Shown here in pieces: positions 8,584-17,616 of a DNA stretch of 64,000 bases. The stretch is from Comamonadaceae bacterium. Lineage in GTDB: Bacteria > Pseudomonadota > Gammaproteobacteria > Burkholderiales > Burkholderiaceae_C. The first letter of the stretch is position 1; each line of letters begins with the position of its first letter. Made by a program: the position numbers and the translations under genes. Under the pieces are notes generated by a model. The model saw only the letters and a program-made list of their open reading frames with translations, was not told the origin of the DNA and made no database searches. Where the stretch lies: NCBI GenBank assembly GCA_027488255.1, contig JAIYBZ010000035.1, positions 310,001-374,000 on the forward strand, read 5' to 3'.

Positions 8584-11280
8584 TTACGCGTACAGCGGGT
8601 TGATCTTGTCGGTGTTGATACCGTACTTTTTGATGGCTTCTGCAACTTGCTTGACCGGCACCACGCCGTCTTCGCTGAGCGCTTTCAGAGCAGCCACTAC
8701 GATGTAGTGGCGGTTCACCTCAAAGTGCTCGCGCAACTTGCTGCGGAAATCAGAGCGACCAAAACCATCGGTGCCCAACACTTTGTAGGTGCGGCCTTTC
8801 GGAATAAAGGGGCGAATCTGTTCGGCATAGGCCTTCATGTAGTCGGTCGAAGCCACCACAGGGCCGTTGTGCGGGGCCAATTGTTGGGCCACAAAAGACT
8901 CACGTGGGGTTTCCAAGGGGTGCAACAGGTTGAAACGCTCGGCGTCTTGGCCGTCGCGCGTCAACTCGTTGAAGCTGGGGCAGCTCCACACATCCGCTTG
9001 AATGCCCCAATCGGTCGCCAACAGGGTTTGCGCGGCAATCGACTCGCGCAAGATGGTGCCCGAGCCCAGCAATTGCACGCGCTTCTCGCCCGCGGCGCCG
9101 GGCTTGCACAAATACATGCCCTTGATGATTTGCTCTTCGGTGCCGGGCTTGAGGCCTGGCATGGCGTAGTTTTCGTTCAGCAGGGTCAAGTAATAGAAGA
9201 CGTTGTCTTGCTTCTCCACCATTCGCTTCAACCCGTGGTGCAAGATGACGCCGACTTCGTGCGCAAAGGTCGGGTCATAAGACACGCAGTTGGGGATGGT
9301 GTTGGCCATGATGTGGCTGTGACCGTCTTCGTGCTGCAGGCCTTCGCCGTTCAGTGTGGTACGACCCGATGTGCCGCCCAACAAGAAGCCGCGGGCTTGC
9401 ATATCGCCTGCCGCCCATGCCAAGTCACCGATGCGCTGGAAGCCAAACATCGAGTAGTACACATAAAACGGCACCATGATGCGGTTGCTGGTGGAGTAGC
9501 TGGTGGCTGCCGCGATCCAGCTCGACATACCGCCGGCTTCGTTGATGCCCTCTTGCAAGATTTGGCCCGCCACGTCTTCTTTGTAATACATCACCTGGTC
9601 TTTATCGACCGGGGTGTATTGCTGACCGGCAGGGTTGTAAATGCCGATTTGACGGAACAAGCCTTCCATACCAAAAGTACGGGCCTCGTCCACCAAGATC
9701 GGCACCACACGGGGGCCCAAAGCTTGGTCGCGCAACAGCTGAGTCAAAAAGCGCACATAGGCTTGGGTGGTCGAGATCTCACGGCCTTCCGCCGTGGGTT
9801 CCATGACCGCCTTGAAAGTGTCGAGCGATGGCACCGTGAAGCTCTCATCGGCCTTGACGCGGCGCTTGGGCAAATAGCCGCCCAAGGCTTTGCGGCGCTC
9901 GTGCAGATAGCGCATTTCCGGCGTGTCGTCGGCCGGTTTGTAAAACGGAATCTTCGACAACTCGCTGTCCGGAATGGGCAAGTTAAAACGATCGCGCATG
10001 TAACGGATGTCTTCGTCCGTCAGCTTCTTGGTCTGGTGAACGGTGTTCTTCCCCTCGCCCGCCTTGCCCATGCCAAAACCTTTCACGGTCTTGATCAGCA
10101 ACACGGTGGGTTGGCCTTTGGTGTTCACCGCCTCGTGGTAAGCGGCGTACACCTTTTGAGGGTCGTGGCCGCCGCGCTTGAGGTTCCAGATGTCGTCATC
10201 CGACAAATGGGCCACCATTTCCAGCGTGCGGGGGTCGCGGCCAAAGAAATGCTTGCGCACATACGCGCCGTCATTGGCCTTGAACGCTTGGTAGTCGCCG
10301 TCCAAGGTTTCCATCATCAACTTGCGCAATGCGCCGTCTTTGTCGCGCGCCAACAAGCTGTCCCACTCGCTGCCCCAGAGCAACTTGATCACGTTCCAGC
10401 CCGAGCCGCGGAATTCGCCCTCGAGTTCTTGCACGATCTTGCCGTTGCCACGCACCGGGCCGTCCAAGCGCTGCAAGTTGCAATTGACCACAAAGATGAG
10501 GTTGTCGAGCTTTTCGCGCGCGGCCAAACCAATCGCGCCCAAAGATTCCACTTCGTCCATCTCGCCGTCGCCGCAGAACACCCAAACCTTGCGGTTTTCG
10601 GTGTTGGCAATGCCGCGCGCATGCAGGTACTTCAAAAAGCGGGCTTGGTAAATCGCCATCAAAGGGCCCAAACCCATCGAAACGGTAGGGAACTGCCAAA
10701 ACTCGGGCATGAGTTTGGGATGGGGGTAGCTGGAGAGGCCTTTGCCGTCCACTTCTTGGCGGAAGTTGAGCAATTGCTCTTCCGTCAAACGGCCTTCCAA
10801 ATAGGCACGGGCATACACACCGGGTGACACGTGGCCTTGGATGTAGAGGCAATCGCCGCCGTGGTTTTCGCTCTCGGCGTGCCAAAAATGGTTGAAGCCG
10901 GCACCAAACATGTGGGCCAGCGAAGCAAATGAGCCAATGTGGCCGCCCAAATCGCCACCGTCTTCGGGGTTGTGGCGGTTGGCTTTGACCACCATCGCCA
11001 TGGCGTTCCAGCGCATGTAGGCGCGCAGGCGCTCTTCGATCTCGATGTTGCCGGGGCAACGGGCTTCTTGGTTGGGCTCGATGGTGTTGACATAGCCCGT
11101 GGTGGCTGAAAACGGCATGTCGATGCTGTTTTCGCGCGCGTGTTCCAGCAGCTGCTCAATCAAAAAATGGGCGCGTTCGCCGCCTTCTTTCTCGATCACG
11201 GCGGACAAAGCGTCCATCCACTCGCGGGTCTCTTGGCTGTCCAAATCCAGCCCTGGTTGTTGAGGGTTTGCCGCTGTCAT
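8584..11280 (-). CDS. aceE: Pyruvate dehydrogenase E1 component (homodimeric)
   Basis: The 898-residue thiamine-diphosphate enzyme that decarboxylates pyruvate and acetylates the E2 lipoyl group, linking glycolysis to the TCA cycle. The length matches the homodimeric E1 of E. coli (about 887). The ThDP-binding motif runs GDGEMDE to VVNCNLQRLDGPVRGNGK. The N-terminus RMNAMAMV-type region and GGHIGSFASLAHMFG are characteristic of AceE. An AGGAGA ribosome-binding site lies eight bases before the ATG at 11280. It is the first gene of aceE-aceF-lpdA and is divergent from a two-component system, which may regulate it. Confidence 0.97.
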   Translation of the reverse strand: MTAANPQQPGLDLDSQETREWMDALSAVIEKEGGERAHFLIEQLLEHARENSIDMPFSATTGYVNTIEPNQEARCPGNIEIEERLRAYMRWNAMAMVVKANRHNPEDGGDLGGHIGSFASLAHMFGAGFNHFWHAESENHGGDCLYIQGHVSPGVYARAYLEGRLTEEQLLNFRQEVDGKGLSSYPHPKLMPEFWQFPTVSMGLGPLMAIYQARFLKYLHARGIANTENRKVWVFCGDGEMDEVESLGAIGLAAREKLDNLIFVVNCNLQRLDGPVRGNGKIVQELEGEFRGSGWNVIKLLWGSEWDSLLARDKDGALRKLMMETLDGDYQAFKANDGAYVRKHFFGRDPRTLEMVAHLSDDDIWNLKRGGHDPQKVYAAYHEAVNTKGQPTVLLIKTVKGFGMGKAGEGKNTVHQTKKLTDEDIRYMRDRFNLPIPDSELSKIPFYKPADDTPEMRYLHERRKALGGYLPKRRVKADESFTVPSLDTFKAVMEPTAEGREISTTQAYVRFLTQLLRDQALGPRVVPILVDEARTFGMEGLFRQIGIYNPAGQQYTPVDKDQVMYYKEDVAGQILQEGINEAGGMSSWIAAATSYSTSNRIMVPFYVYYSMFGFQRIGDLAWAAGDMQARGFLLGGTSGRTTLNGEGLQHEDGHSHIMANTIPNCVSYDPTFAHEVGVILHHGLKRMVEKQDNVFYYLTLLNENYAMPGLKPGTEEQIIKGMYLCKPGAAGEKRVQLLGSGTILRESIAAQTLLATDWGIQADVWSCPSFNELTRDGQDAERFNLLHPLETPRESFVAQQLAPHNGPVVASTDYMKAYAEQIRPFIPKGRTYKVLGTDGFGRSDFRSKLREHFEVNRHYIVVAALKALSEDGVVPVKQVAEAIKKYGINTDKINPLYA

Positions 11281-11451
11281 GCGTTGTCTCCTGGTGTTGT
11301 TTTGAAAAAGGATAGCGAATTCTCACATAATTTTTTTAGAATTTCAAATTATGCCGACAGTTTTTGTATTGTGAAATTTAATGGCATTTCGGAGCCACAA
11401 CAGAAGCCCCGCGGCACAAATTGAAGAGCCTTGTCCCCTAAACTCGGCGCC
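11281..11451. promoter_or_regulatory. Divergent control region between aceE and the PAS-kinase gene, with inverted repeat
   Basis: This A+T-rich 171-base gap separates aceE (minus) from a sensor kinase gene (plus). It holds an inverted repeat CATAATTT (11326-11333) and AAATTATG (11346-11353), arms of eight bases with a 12-base spacer. Related AATTTC/GAAATTT stretches lie beside it (11339-11345 and 11372-11379). The position, between the two transcription units, suits an operator. I cannot assign confident -35/-10 boxes. Confidence 0.45.
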
Positions 11452-13992
11452 ATGGAATTGAACAAAGCTGCCAACGTTGTGAAAAAAACCGGGCCATGGG
11501 CCTGGTGGCGCACCTGGTGGCTGCGTCAATCCCCCGGCAAACAAGATCGTTTTGTCAATTTGGCCCCCGTGGCCGCGGTGTTGCTCTTCTTGGCCGCCAT
11601 TGCCAGTGCATTTTGGTATTTGCGGGTAGAAGAAATCGAGCGCGAACAAGAAGCCATTAAGCGCGATGTGGAATACGCCCAACAGCGCCTGCGTCTGAGG
11701 CTGCTGGAGCGGCAAGAGCAAGTCATGCGCTTGGCCAGAGACGTCTCGAACAAAGAGATACGCATCGAGCAATTTCTCTCCCGCGCGGAAGGCATGGTGC
11801 AGCAATACCCCGAACTGCAAAGCCTGACCTGGATCGACGACCGCCGACGCATCGTCGCCAACCAGAGTGTTTCAAGTCTGTTGAGCGCGCAAAACTTTCG
11901 GCCCGGTACGGTGCTGAAGCTGGGCGAAACTGAAAACCATTTCAGTTTGGCGCGCGATTTGATGCAGCCCATCTATGGGCAAATTGAAGGCGACAACGAG
12001 CGCGATGCGCCCGTTGCCGTGCTGCAACTGCACACGCCGCTGAGCAACGATCAGGGCCGGTTCAACGGCGTGATCCTGGCCGAATACACCATGGAAGGCC
12101 TCTTGCGCTACGGCATTCCCACCGAAGTTTTGGCCAAATATGCGGTGGCCTTGCAAGACGGCAGTGGCAAATTGTTGGCGGGTCAAACCATCCCCAGCCG
12201 CATGGCCTTGTGGAGTCTGTTGCCCGGCAGTGACCGGCGCAACAACGACTACGAAGTACCCGTCTCGCCCGTGGGCAACGATTTGGTGCTCAAAGCCCAA
12301 GCTTGGCGCACCTCTCAAGGCTTGGTCGGCGGCGGACTGTTTTGGCTGGTCGGCGTCTTGAGTGTCATGACCGCCTGGATGCTCATTGGCAACTGGCGCC
12401 ACACGCGCCAACGCATCCAAGCGCAAAAAGCTTTGGTGGCGGAAACCAACTTTCGCCGCGCCATGGAAAACTCGATGGTCACGGGCATGCGTGCGCTGGA
12501 TTTGCGCGGTCGCATCACCTACGTCAATCCCGCCTTTTGCCAAATGACCGGCTGGAGTGAGTCGGACTTGGTCAACGCGGTGGCCCCCTTTCCCTATTGG
12601 CCCGATGAAGACCGAGAGTTGTTGACCAAGCGCTTGGAAGAAGAGATCAGTGGCCAGCACTCGGCCGGTGGCTTTCAGGTGCGCGTGAAACGCAAAAATG
12701 GCCAGTTGTTTGACGCCCGCATGTATGTGTCCCCCCTGATTGACGCCACAGGCAAACAAACAGGCTGGATGACCTCGATGACCGACATCACCGAGCCCAC
12801 GCGGATTCGGCAGCAATTGGCCAGCTCGTACGAGCGCTTCACCATCGTTTTAGAAGCCTTGGACGCCTCGGTTTCCGTGGCCCCTCTGGGCAGTGAAGAA
12901 TTGTTGTTTGCCAACAAGCTGTACCGCCTTTGGTTTGGCCAGAACACCCAAGGCCACTTGCGCTTGGTGCAGCAAGCGGGCGCCACTGAGGCCACAGAGG
13001 CCACGGCGGCCTCAGACGATGTCGATGACATGGCGGGTTTGCCGACGGAAAGCTTGACGGTGGCCAGTTCCGAAAACGCCGAAATTTTTGTCCCCGAATT
13101 GGGCAAATGGCTCGAGGTGCGTTCGCGCTACATCAACTGGGCCGATGGGCGATTGGCCCAAATGGTAATTGCCAGCGACATCACGCCACGGCGACAAGCC
13201 GAAGCCTTGGCCGCACAACAAGCCGAACGGGCCCAAAATGCCAGCCGCTTGATCACCATGGGTGAAATGGCATCGAGCGTGGCCCACGAGTTGAACCAAC
13301 CCCTGACGGCCATCAGCAATTACTGCAGCGGAATGATTTCGCGCATCAAGTCCCAACAAGTCAAAGAAGAAGACCTGTTGTGGGCGCTGGACAAAACGGC
13401 CCGTCAGGCCCAACGCGCGGGACAAATCATTTTGCGGATTCGCAGCTTTGTGAAGCGCAGCGAGCCCAACCGCACCTTGTCGGATGTCTCGGAGATGGTC
13501 AGCGAATCGCTGGAATTGGCCGAAATTGAAATGCGCCGACGCCATGTGCGCCTGACCCACCACGTGGCAGCGCGGCTGCCCCAACTGATGGTCGACCCCA
13601 TCTTGATTGAGCAGGTGCTGATCAACCTGATGAAAAACGCGGCCGAATCGATTGACAACGCCAACCGGCCGATTGGGCAACGGGAGGTCGAATTGCGCAT
13701 CGTGCCCAAGCTCATTGAACAGCAAGAAGTGGTGGAGTTTTCGGTCACCGACACTGGAAAAGGCTTGCCACCGGAAGCCATTGAACGCGTTTATGAAGCC
13801 TTTTTCTCCACAAAGGTCGAAGGCATGGGCATCGGACTCAATTTGTGCCGCAGCATCATTGAGTCACATCAAGGCCGAATTGCGGCTGAGAACCTCTACA
13901 ATGCCGGCGAGGTGACCGGTTGCCGGTTCTCCTTCTGGATTCCGGTCGAAACAGCTTCGGCCACAGCAAAACCCAATGGGGCAAATGAATGA
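11452..13992 (+). CDS. Membrane PAS-domain sensor histidine kinase
   Basis: An 846-residue inner-membrane sensor kinase. Topology: a first membrane helix at about 36-57 (VAAVLLFLAAIASAFWYL), a periplasmic region of roughly 240 residues, a second helix at about 300-322 (GGLFWLVGVLSVMTAWMLIG), then cytoplasmic PAS domains (NFRRAMENSMVTGMRALD, ITYVNPAFCQMTGWSESD). The HisKA phospho-acceptor helix has MASSVAHELNQPLTAISNY. The ATPase domain shows an N box (LINLMKNAAESI) and a G1 box (DTGKGLP). The HELNQPL form is typical of the FixL/DctB/TodS class. The start is ATG 11452; an upstream TTG at 11431 is less likely. It overlaps the response regulator gene by four bases (ATGA) and is divergent from aceE. 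The ligand is unknown. Confidence 0.92.
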   Translation: MELNKAANVVKKTGPWAWWRTWWLRQSPGKQDRFVNLAPVAAVLLFLAAIASAFWYLRVEEIEREQEAIKRDVEYAQQRLRLRLLERQEQVMRLARDVSNKEIRIEQFLSRAEGMVQQYPELQSLTWIDDRRRIVANQSVSSLLSAQNFRPGTVLKLGETENHFSLARDLMQPIYGQIEGDNERDAPVAVLQLHTPLSNDQGRFNGVILAEYTMEGLLRYGIPTEVLAKYAVALQDGSGKLLAGQTIPSRMALWSLLPGSDRRNNDYEVPVSPVGNDLVLKAQAWRTSQGLVGGGLFWLVGVLSVMTAWMLIGNWRHTRQRIQAQKALVAETNFRRAMENSMVTGMRALDLRGRITYVNPAFCQMTGWSESDLVNAVAPFPYWPDEDRELLTKRLEEEISGQHSAGGFQVRVKRKNGQLFDARMYVSPLIDATGKQTGWMTSMTDITEPTRIRQQLASSYERFTIVLEALDASVSVAPLGSEELLFANKLYRLWFGQNTQGHLRLVQQAGATEATEATAASDDVDDMAGLPTESLTVASSENAEIFVPELGKWLEVRSRYINWADGRLAQMVIASDITPRRQAEALAAQQAERAQNASRLITMGEMASSVAHELNQPLTAISNYCSGMISRIKSQQVKEEDLLWALDKTARQAQRAGQIILRIRSFVKRSEPNRTLSDVSEMVSESLELAEIEMRRRHVRLTHHVAARLPQLMVDPILIEQVLINLMKNAAESIDNANRPIGQREVELRIVPKLIEQQEVVEFSVTDTGKGLPPEAIERVYEAFFSTKVEGMGIGLNLCRSIIESHQGRIAAENLYNAGEVTGCRFSFWIPVETASATAKPNGANE

Positions 13993-14615
13993 GTTTGATT
14001 CCGAAAAAAGGCACTGTGTACATCGTTGACGACGACGAGGCGGTGCGAGACTCCTTGCAGTGGTTGCTCGAAGGCAAAGACTACCGGGTGCGCTGCTTTG
14101 ACAGTGCCGAATCGTTCATCAGCCGTTACGACCCCCGCGAAGTGGCTTGCCTGATTGCCGATATCCGCATGGGCGGCATGACCGGCCTCGAATTGCAAGA
14201 CCGTCTGATTGAGCGCCGCTCGCCTCTGCCTATCGTGTTCATCACCGGTCACGGCGATGTGCCCATGGCCGTGAACACCATGAAAAAAGGGGCGATGGAC
14301 TTTATTCAAAAGCCCTTCAAAGAAGAAGAGCTGTTGGGTTTGGTGGAACGCATGCTGGAAGAAGCGCGCGATGCATTTGCCGGCTTTCAGCAAGCCGCCA
14401 GCCGCGACGCCCTGTTGTCTAAACTGACAGGCCGCGAAGCCCAAGTGCTGGAGCGCATCGTTGCAGGCCGCTTGAACAAGCAAATTGCCGACGATTTGGG
14501 CATCAGCATCAAGACCGTTGAAGCACACCGCGCCAACATCATGGAAAAGCTCAACGCCAACACGGTGGCCGATCTGCTCAAAATTGCCTTGGGGCAAAAC
14601 GCACCCAAGGCCTGA
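13989..14615 (+). CDS. FixJ/NarL-family response regulator
   Basis: A 208-residue transcription factor. The receiver domain (1-125) has the acidic pocket DDDE (14-17), the phospho-acceptor Asp58 in [13 protein letters not shown], the switch Thr in VFITGHGD, and Lys in IQKPFKEEE. The C-terminal LuxR-type helix-turn-helix (about 145-205) contains [20 protein letters not shown] and [16 protein letters not shown]. The four-base overlap with the kinase gene shows they form a two-component pair. Given the divergent aceEF-lpdA operon, control of pyruvate dehydrogenase is an attractive but unproven role. A terminator follows. Confidence 0.93.
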   Translation: MSLIPKKGTVYIVDDDEAVRDSLQWLLEGKDYRVRCFDSAESFISRYDPREVACLIADIRMGGMTGLELQDRLIERRSPLPIVFITGHGDVPMAVNTMKKGAMDFIQKPFKEEELLGLVERMLEEARDAFAGFQQAASRDALLSKLTGREAQVLERIVAGRLNKQIADDLGISIKTVEAHRANIMEKLNANTVADLLKIALGQNAPKA

Positions 14616-14633
14616 CCCGCCGCCCAGACTCCG

Positions 14634-14660
14634 AAACGCCCGCTTTTGTCGGGCGTTTTG
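14634..14660 (+). terminator. Rho-independent terminator after the response regulator
   Basis: Inverted repeat AAACGCCCG (14634-14642) and CGGGCGTTT (14650-14658) with a seven-base loop and a short T-run. It separates the two-component operon from folD. Confidence 0.8.
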
Positions 14661-14692
14661 CATTCATTACCGACTATTTTTTGCGAGACCTC

Positions 14693-15544
14693 ATGACCGC
14701 CCAACTCATTGACGGCAATGCGCTGTCCCAACAATTGCGCACCCAAGTGGCCCAGCGCGTGCAAGCCCTGAAAGCCAAAGGCTTGACCCCGGGCTTGGCC
14801 GTGGTCTTGGTGGGCGACAACCCGGCCAGCCAGGTGTACGTGCGCAACAAAGTCAAAGCGTGCCAAGACAGCGGCTTGCATTCGGTGCTTGAAAAATACG
14901 AAGCCAGCATGACCGAGGCCGACTTGCTGGCCCGCGTCGAGGCGCTGAACCAAGACCCCAGCATCCATGGCATCTTGGTGCAATTGCCCTTGCCCGCCCA
15001 CATCGATGCCCAAAAAGTCATCGAGGCCATCAGCCCCGCGAAAGACGTCGATGGTTTTCACATGGCCAGCGCCGGTGCCTTGATGACCGGCATGCCCGGC
15101 TTTTGGCCCTGCACGCCTTATGGCTGCATGAAAATGCTCGAATCGATCCAATACAACCTGAAGGGCAAGCACGCCGTGGTGATTGGCCGCAGCAACATTG
15201 TGGGCAAGCCCATGGCCTTGATGCTGTTGCAGCAAAACGCCACCGTCACCATTTGCCACAGCGCCACCCCCGACCTGAAAGCCATGACCCTGCAAGCCGA
15301 CGTGATTGTGGCGGCGGTGGGCAAGCGCAATGTGCTGACCGCCGACATGGTGAAACCCGGCGCCGTGGTGCTGGATGTGGGCATGAACCGCAACGACGAA
15401 GGCAAGCTGTGCGGGGATGTGGATTTTGAAGGGGTGAAAAAAGTCGCCTCGTACATCACCCCCGTGCCCGGTGGCGTGGGCCCCATGACCATCACCATGT
15501 TGTTGGTGAACACCCTTGAAGCGGCCGAACGCGCCTCTACATAA
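14693..15544 (+). CDS. folD: Methylenetetrahydrofolate dehydrogenase / cyclohydrolase
   Basis: A 283-residue bifunctional cytoplasmic enzyme that interconverts 5,10-methylene-, methenyl- and 10-formyl-tetrahydrofolate, supplying one-carbon units and NADPH. Signatures: the catalytic Lys region [19 protein letters not shown], the conserved [13 protein letters not shown], the NADP-binding [17 protein letters not shown], and the C-terminal [16 protein letters not shown]. Length matches the family (about 285). ATG 14693 gives the normal N-terminus [12 protein letters not shown]; the TTG four codons earlier is not needed. It is followed 32 bases later by oligopeptidase A. Confidence 0.97.
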   Translation: MTAQLIDGNALSQQLRTQVAQRVQALKAKGLTPGLAVVLVGDNPASQVYVRNKVKACQDSGLHSVLEKYEASMTEADLLARVEALNQDPSIHGILVQLPLPAHIDAQKVIEAISPAKDVDGFHMASAGALMTGMPGFWPCTPYGCMKMLESIQYNLKGKHAVVIGRSNIVGKPMALMLLQQNATVTICHSATPDLKAMTLQADVIVAAVGKRNVLTADMVKPGAVVLDVGMNRNDEGKLCGDVDFEGVKKVASYITPVPGGVGPMTITMLLVNTLEAAERAST

Positions 15545-15576
15545 ACCACTTGTCGACGACATCACTCGGAACTGCG

Positions 15577-17613
15577 ATGACCAACCCTTTGCTCCAAACC
15601 ACGGGCCTGCCCCTTTTTGACCGCATTGCCCCCGACCATGTGGCCCCGGCCATGGACGTCTTGTTGGCCGATGCCGAAAAAGCCCTCGAAACCGTGACCG
15701 CCTCCGGTTTTCCCGCAGAGTGGCAAGCCATCGCCCAAACCTTGGATGTCGCAACTGAACGCTTGGGCATGGCCTGGGGCGCTGTGAGCCACCTGAACAG
15801 CGTGGCCGACACGCCCGAATTGCGCGCCGCCTACAACGCGGCCCTGCCCCGCGTGACCGAGTTTTGGACCCGCTTGGGCAGTGATGAACGCTTGTACGCG
15901 CTGTACAAAGCCATCGATGCCAACCGCTTGAACGCCGAGCAAAAGCAGGCGCGCGCCAACGCCTTGCGCGCCTTTGTGTTGGGTGGCGCTGAGTTGCAAG
16001 GCGCAGCCAAAGAGCGCTATGCCGCCATTCAAGAACGCTTGGCGGAGGTCTCGCAAAAATTCAGTGAAAACACGCTCGATGCGACCGACAGCTTTACCCT
16101 TGATGTGAGCGAAGACCAGCTCAAAGGCGTGCCTGACGATGTCATTCAGGCCACACGCCTGGCCGCCGAAAAAGCGGGCCAACAAGGTTGCCGCCTGACC
16201 CTCAAGATGCCCGTTTACTTGCCCGTGATGCAGTTCGCCGACAGCAGCGCCTTGCGTGAGCAACTCTACAAAGCCCATGTCACGCGCGCCTCTGACCAGT
16301 CGGCCGAAGACACCCGGCACTTGGACAACACCGCGCTGATCCAAGAAATCTTGGCCCTGCGCCAAGAAAAAGCCCAACTGCTGGGCTTTGACAATTACGC
16401 CCAGGTGTCTGTGGTGCGCAAAATGGCCGAATCCCCTGAGAAAGTCATCGCGTTTTTGCGTGATTTGGCCGCCAAAGCCCGTCCATTCGCAGAAAAAGAC
16501 TTGGCCGATTTGCGCGCATTCGCCCGCCAAGAATTGGGACTCAGCGGTGAGCTGCAAGCGTGGGATGTGCCCTATGTCTCAGAAAAACTGAAAGAAGCCC
16601 GCTACAGCTTCAGCGAACAAGAGGTCAAACAGTATTTCACCGCGCCCAAAGTGCTGGCCGGCTTGTTCAAGATCATTGAAACCTTGTTTGAAGTGGCCAT
16701 CCGGCCGGACCAAGCGCCCGTCTGGCACCCTGCGGTGGCGTTTTACCGCATCGAGCGTCAAGGGCAGTTGGTGGGTCAGTTTTACCTCGACCCGCCTGCC
16801 CGCGCAGGCAAGCGCGGCGGCGCTTGGATGGACGATGTGCGGGGACGCTGGCAACGGCCGGACACAGGCCAGTTGCAAACGCCGGTGGCGCACTTGGTGT
16901 GCAACTTTGCCGAAGGCGTGAATGGCCAACCGGCTTTGTTGACGCACGACGACGTGATCACCCTCTTCCACGAATTTGGCCACGGTTTGCACCACATGCT
17001 GACGCAGGTGAACGAACGCGATGTCTCGGGCATCAGCGGTGTGGAGTGGGACGCAGTAGAGTTGCCCAGCCAATTTATGGAAAACTTTTGCTGGGAATGG
17101 TCGGTGCTGCGCCACATGACGGCCCATGTCGAAACGCAAGAGCCTTTGCCACGCGCTTTGTTCGACAAAATGCTGGCCGCGAAAAACTTCCAGAGTGGCT
17201 TGCAAACGCTGCGCCAAATCGAGTTTGCTTTGTTTGACATGCTGGTGCACTCAGAGCACGACCCGGCGCAAGATTTCATGCCCCTGCTGCACCAAGTGCG
17301 CGAAGAAGTCTCGGTGTTGCGCCCCCCGGCCTTCAACCGCATGGTGCACACCTTCAGCCACATCTTTGCAGGCGGTTATGCGGCCGGCTATTACAGCTAC
17401 AAATGGGCTGAAGTGCTGAGCGCCGATGCCTATGCCGCGTTTCAAGAAACAGCGGCTGCCGACGGCACACCGAGCGTCGAAACCGGCCGGCGCTATCGCC
17501 AGGCCATTCTTGAAGCGGGTGGCAGCCGTCCCGCGCTCGAGTCGTTCAAAGCCTTCCGTGGCCGCGAGCCTTCCTTGGATGCCCTGTTGCGCCACCAAGG
17601 CATGAACAGCTGA
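15577..17613 (+). CDS. prlC: Oligopeptidase A (M3 family metallopeptidase)
   Basis: A 678-residue cytoplasmic zinc peptidase that degrades short peptides, including cleaved signal peptides. The M3 zinc site is visible as LFHEFGHGLHHML (HExxH), with the third ligand Glu downstream in SGVEWDAVELPSQFMENFCW. The N-terminus NPLLQTTGLPLFDRIAPDHV matches the family. I chose ATG 15577 over the upstream TTG 15550 because the family homology begins there. Length matches E. coli PrlC (680). It converges with the chemoreceptor gene three bases after its stop. Confidence 0.95.
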   Translation: MTNPLLQTTGLPLFDRIAPDHVAPAMDVLLADAEKALETVTASGFPAEWQAIAQTLDVATERLGMAWGAVSHLNSVADTPELRAAYNAALPRVTEFWTRLGSDERLYALYKAIDANRLNAEQKQARANALRAFVLGGAELQGAAKERYAAIQERLAEVSQKFSENTLDATDSFTLDVSEDQLKGVPDDVIQATRLAAEKAGQQGCRLTLKMPVYLPVMQFADSSALREQLYKAHVTRASDQSAEDTRHLDNTALIQEILALRQEKAQLLGFDNYAQVSVVRKMAESPEKVIAFLRDLAAKARPFAEKDLADLRAFARQELGLSGELQAWDVPYVSEKLKEARYSFSEQEVKQYFTAPKVLAGLFKIIETLFEVAIRPDQAPVWHPAVAFYRIERQGQLVGQFYLDPPARAGKRGGAWMDDVRGRWQRPDTGQLQTPVAHLVCNFAEGVNGQPALLTHDDVITLFHEFGHGLHHMLTQVNERDVSGISGVEWDAVELPSQFMENFCWEWSVLRHMTAHVETQEPLPRALFDKMLAAKNFQSGLQTLRQIEFALFDMLVHSEHDPAQDFMPLLHQVREEVSVLRPPAFNRMVHTFSHIFAGGYAAGYYSYKWAEVLSADAYAAFQETAAADGTPSVETGRRYRQAILEAGGSRPALESFKAFRGREPSLDALLRHQGMNS

Positions 17614-17616
17614 CTT

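Noticed and set aside
8362..10827. An 821-codon open frame on the plus strand opposite aceE and the aceF start
   Set aside because: It is antisense to the clear AceE protein; the sequence is rich in His/Gln/Arg with no family motif, as expected from the complement of a gene with strong third-position bias.
14387..15754. A 455-codon minus-strand open frame opposite folD
   Set aside because: Shadow of folD and flanking genes; no recognisable motifs, Gly/His-rich composition.
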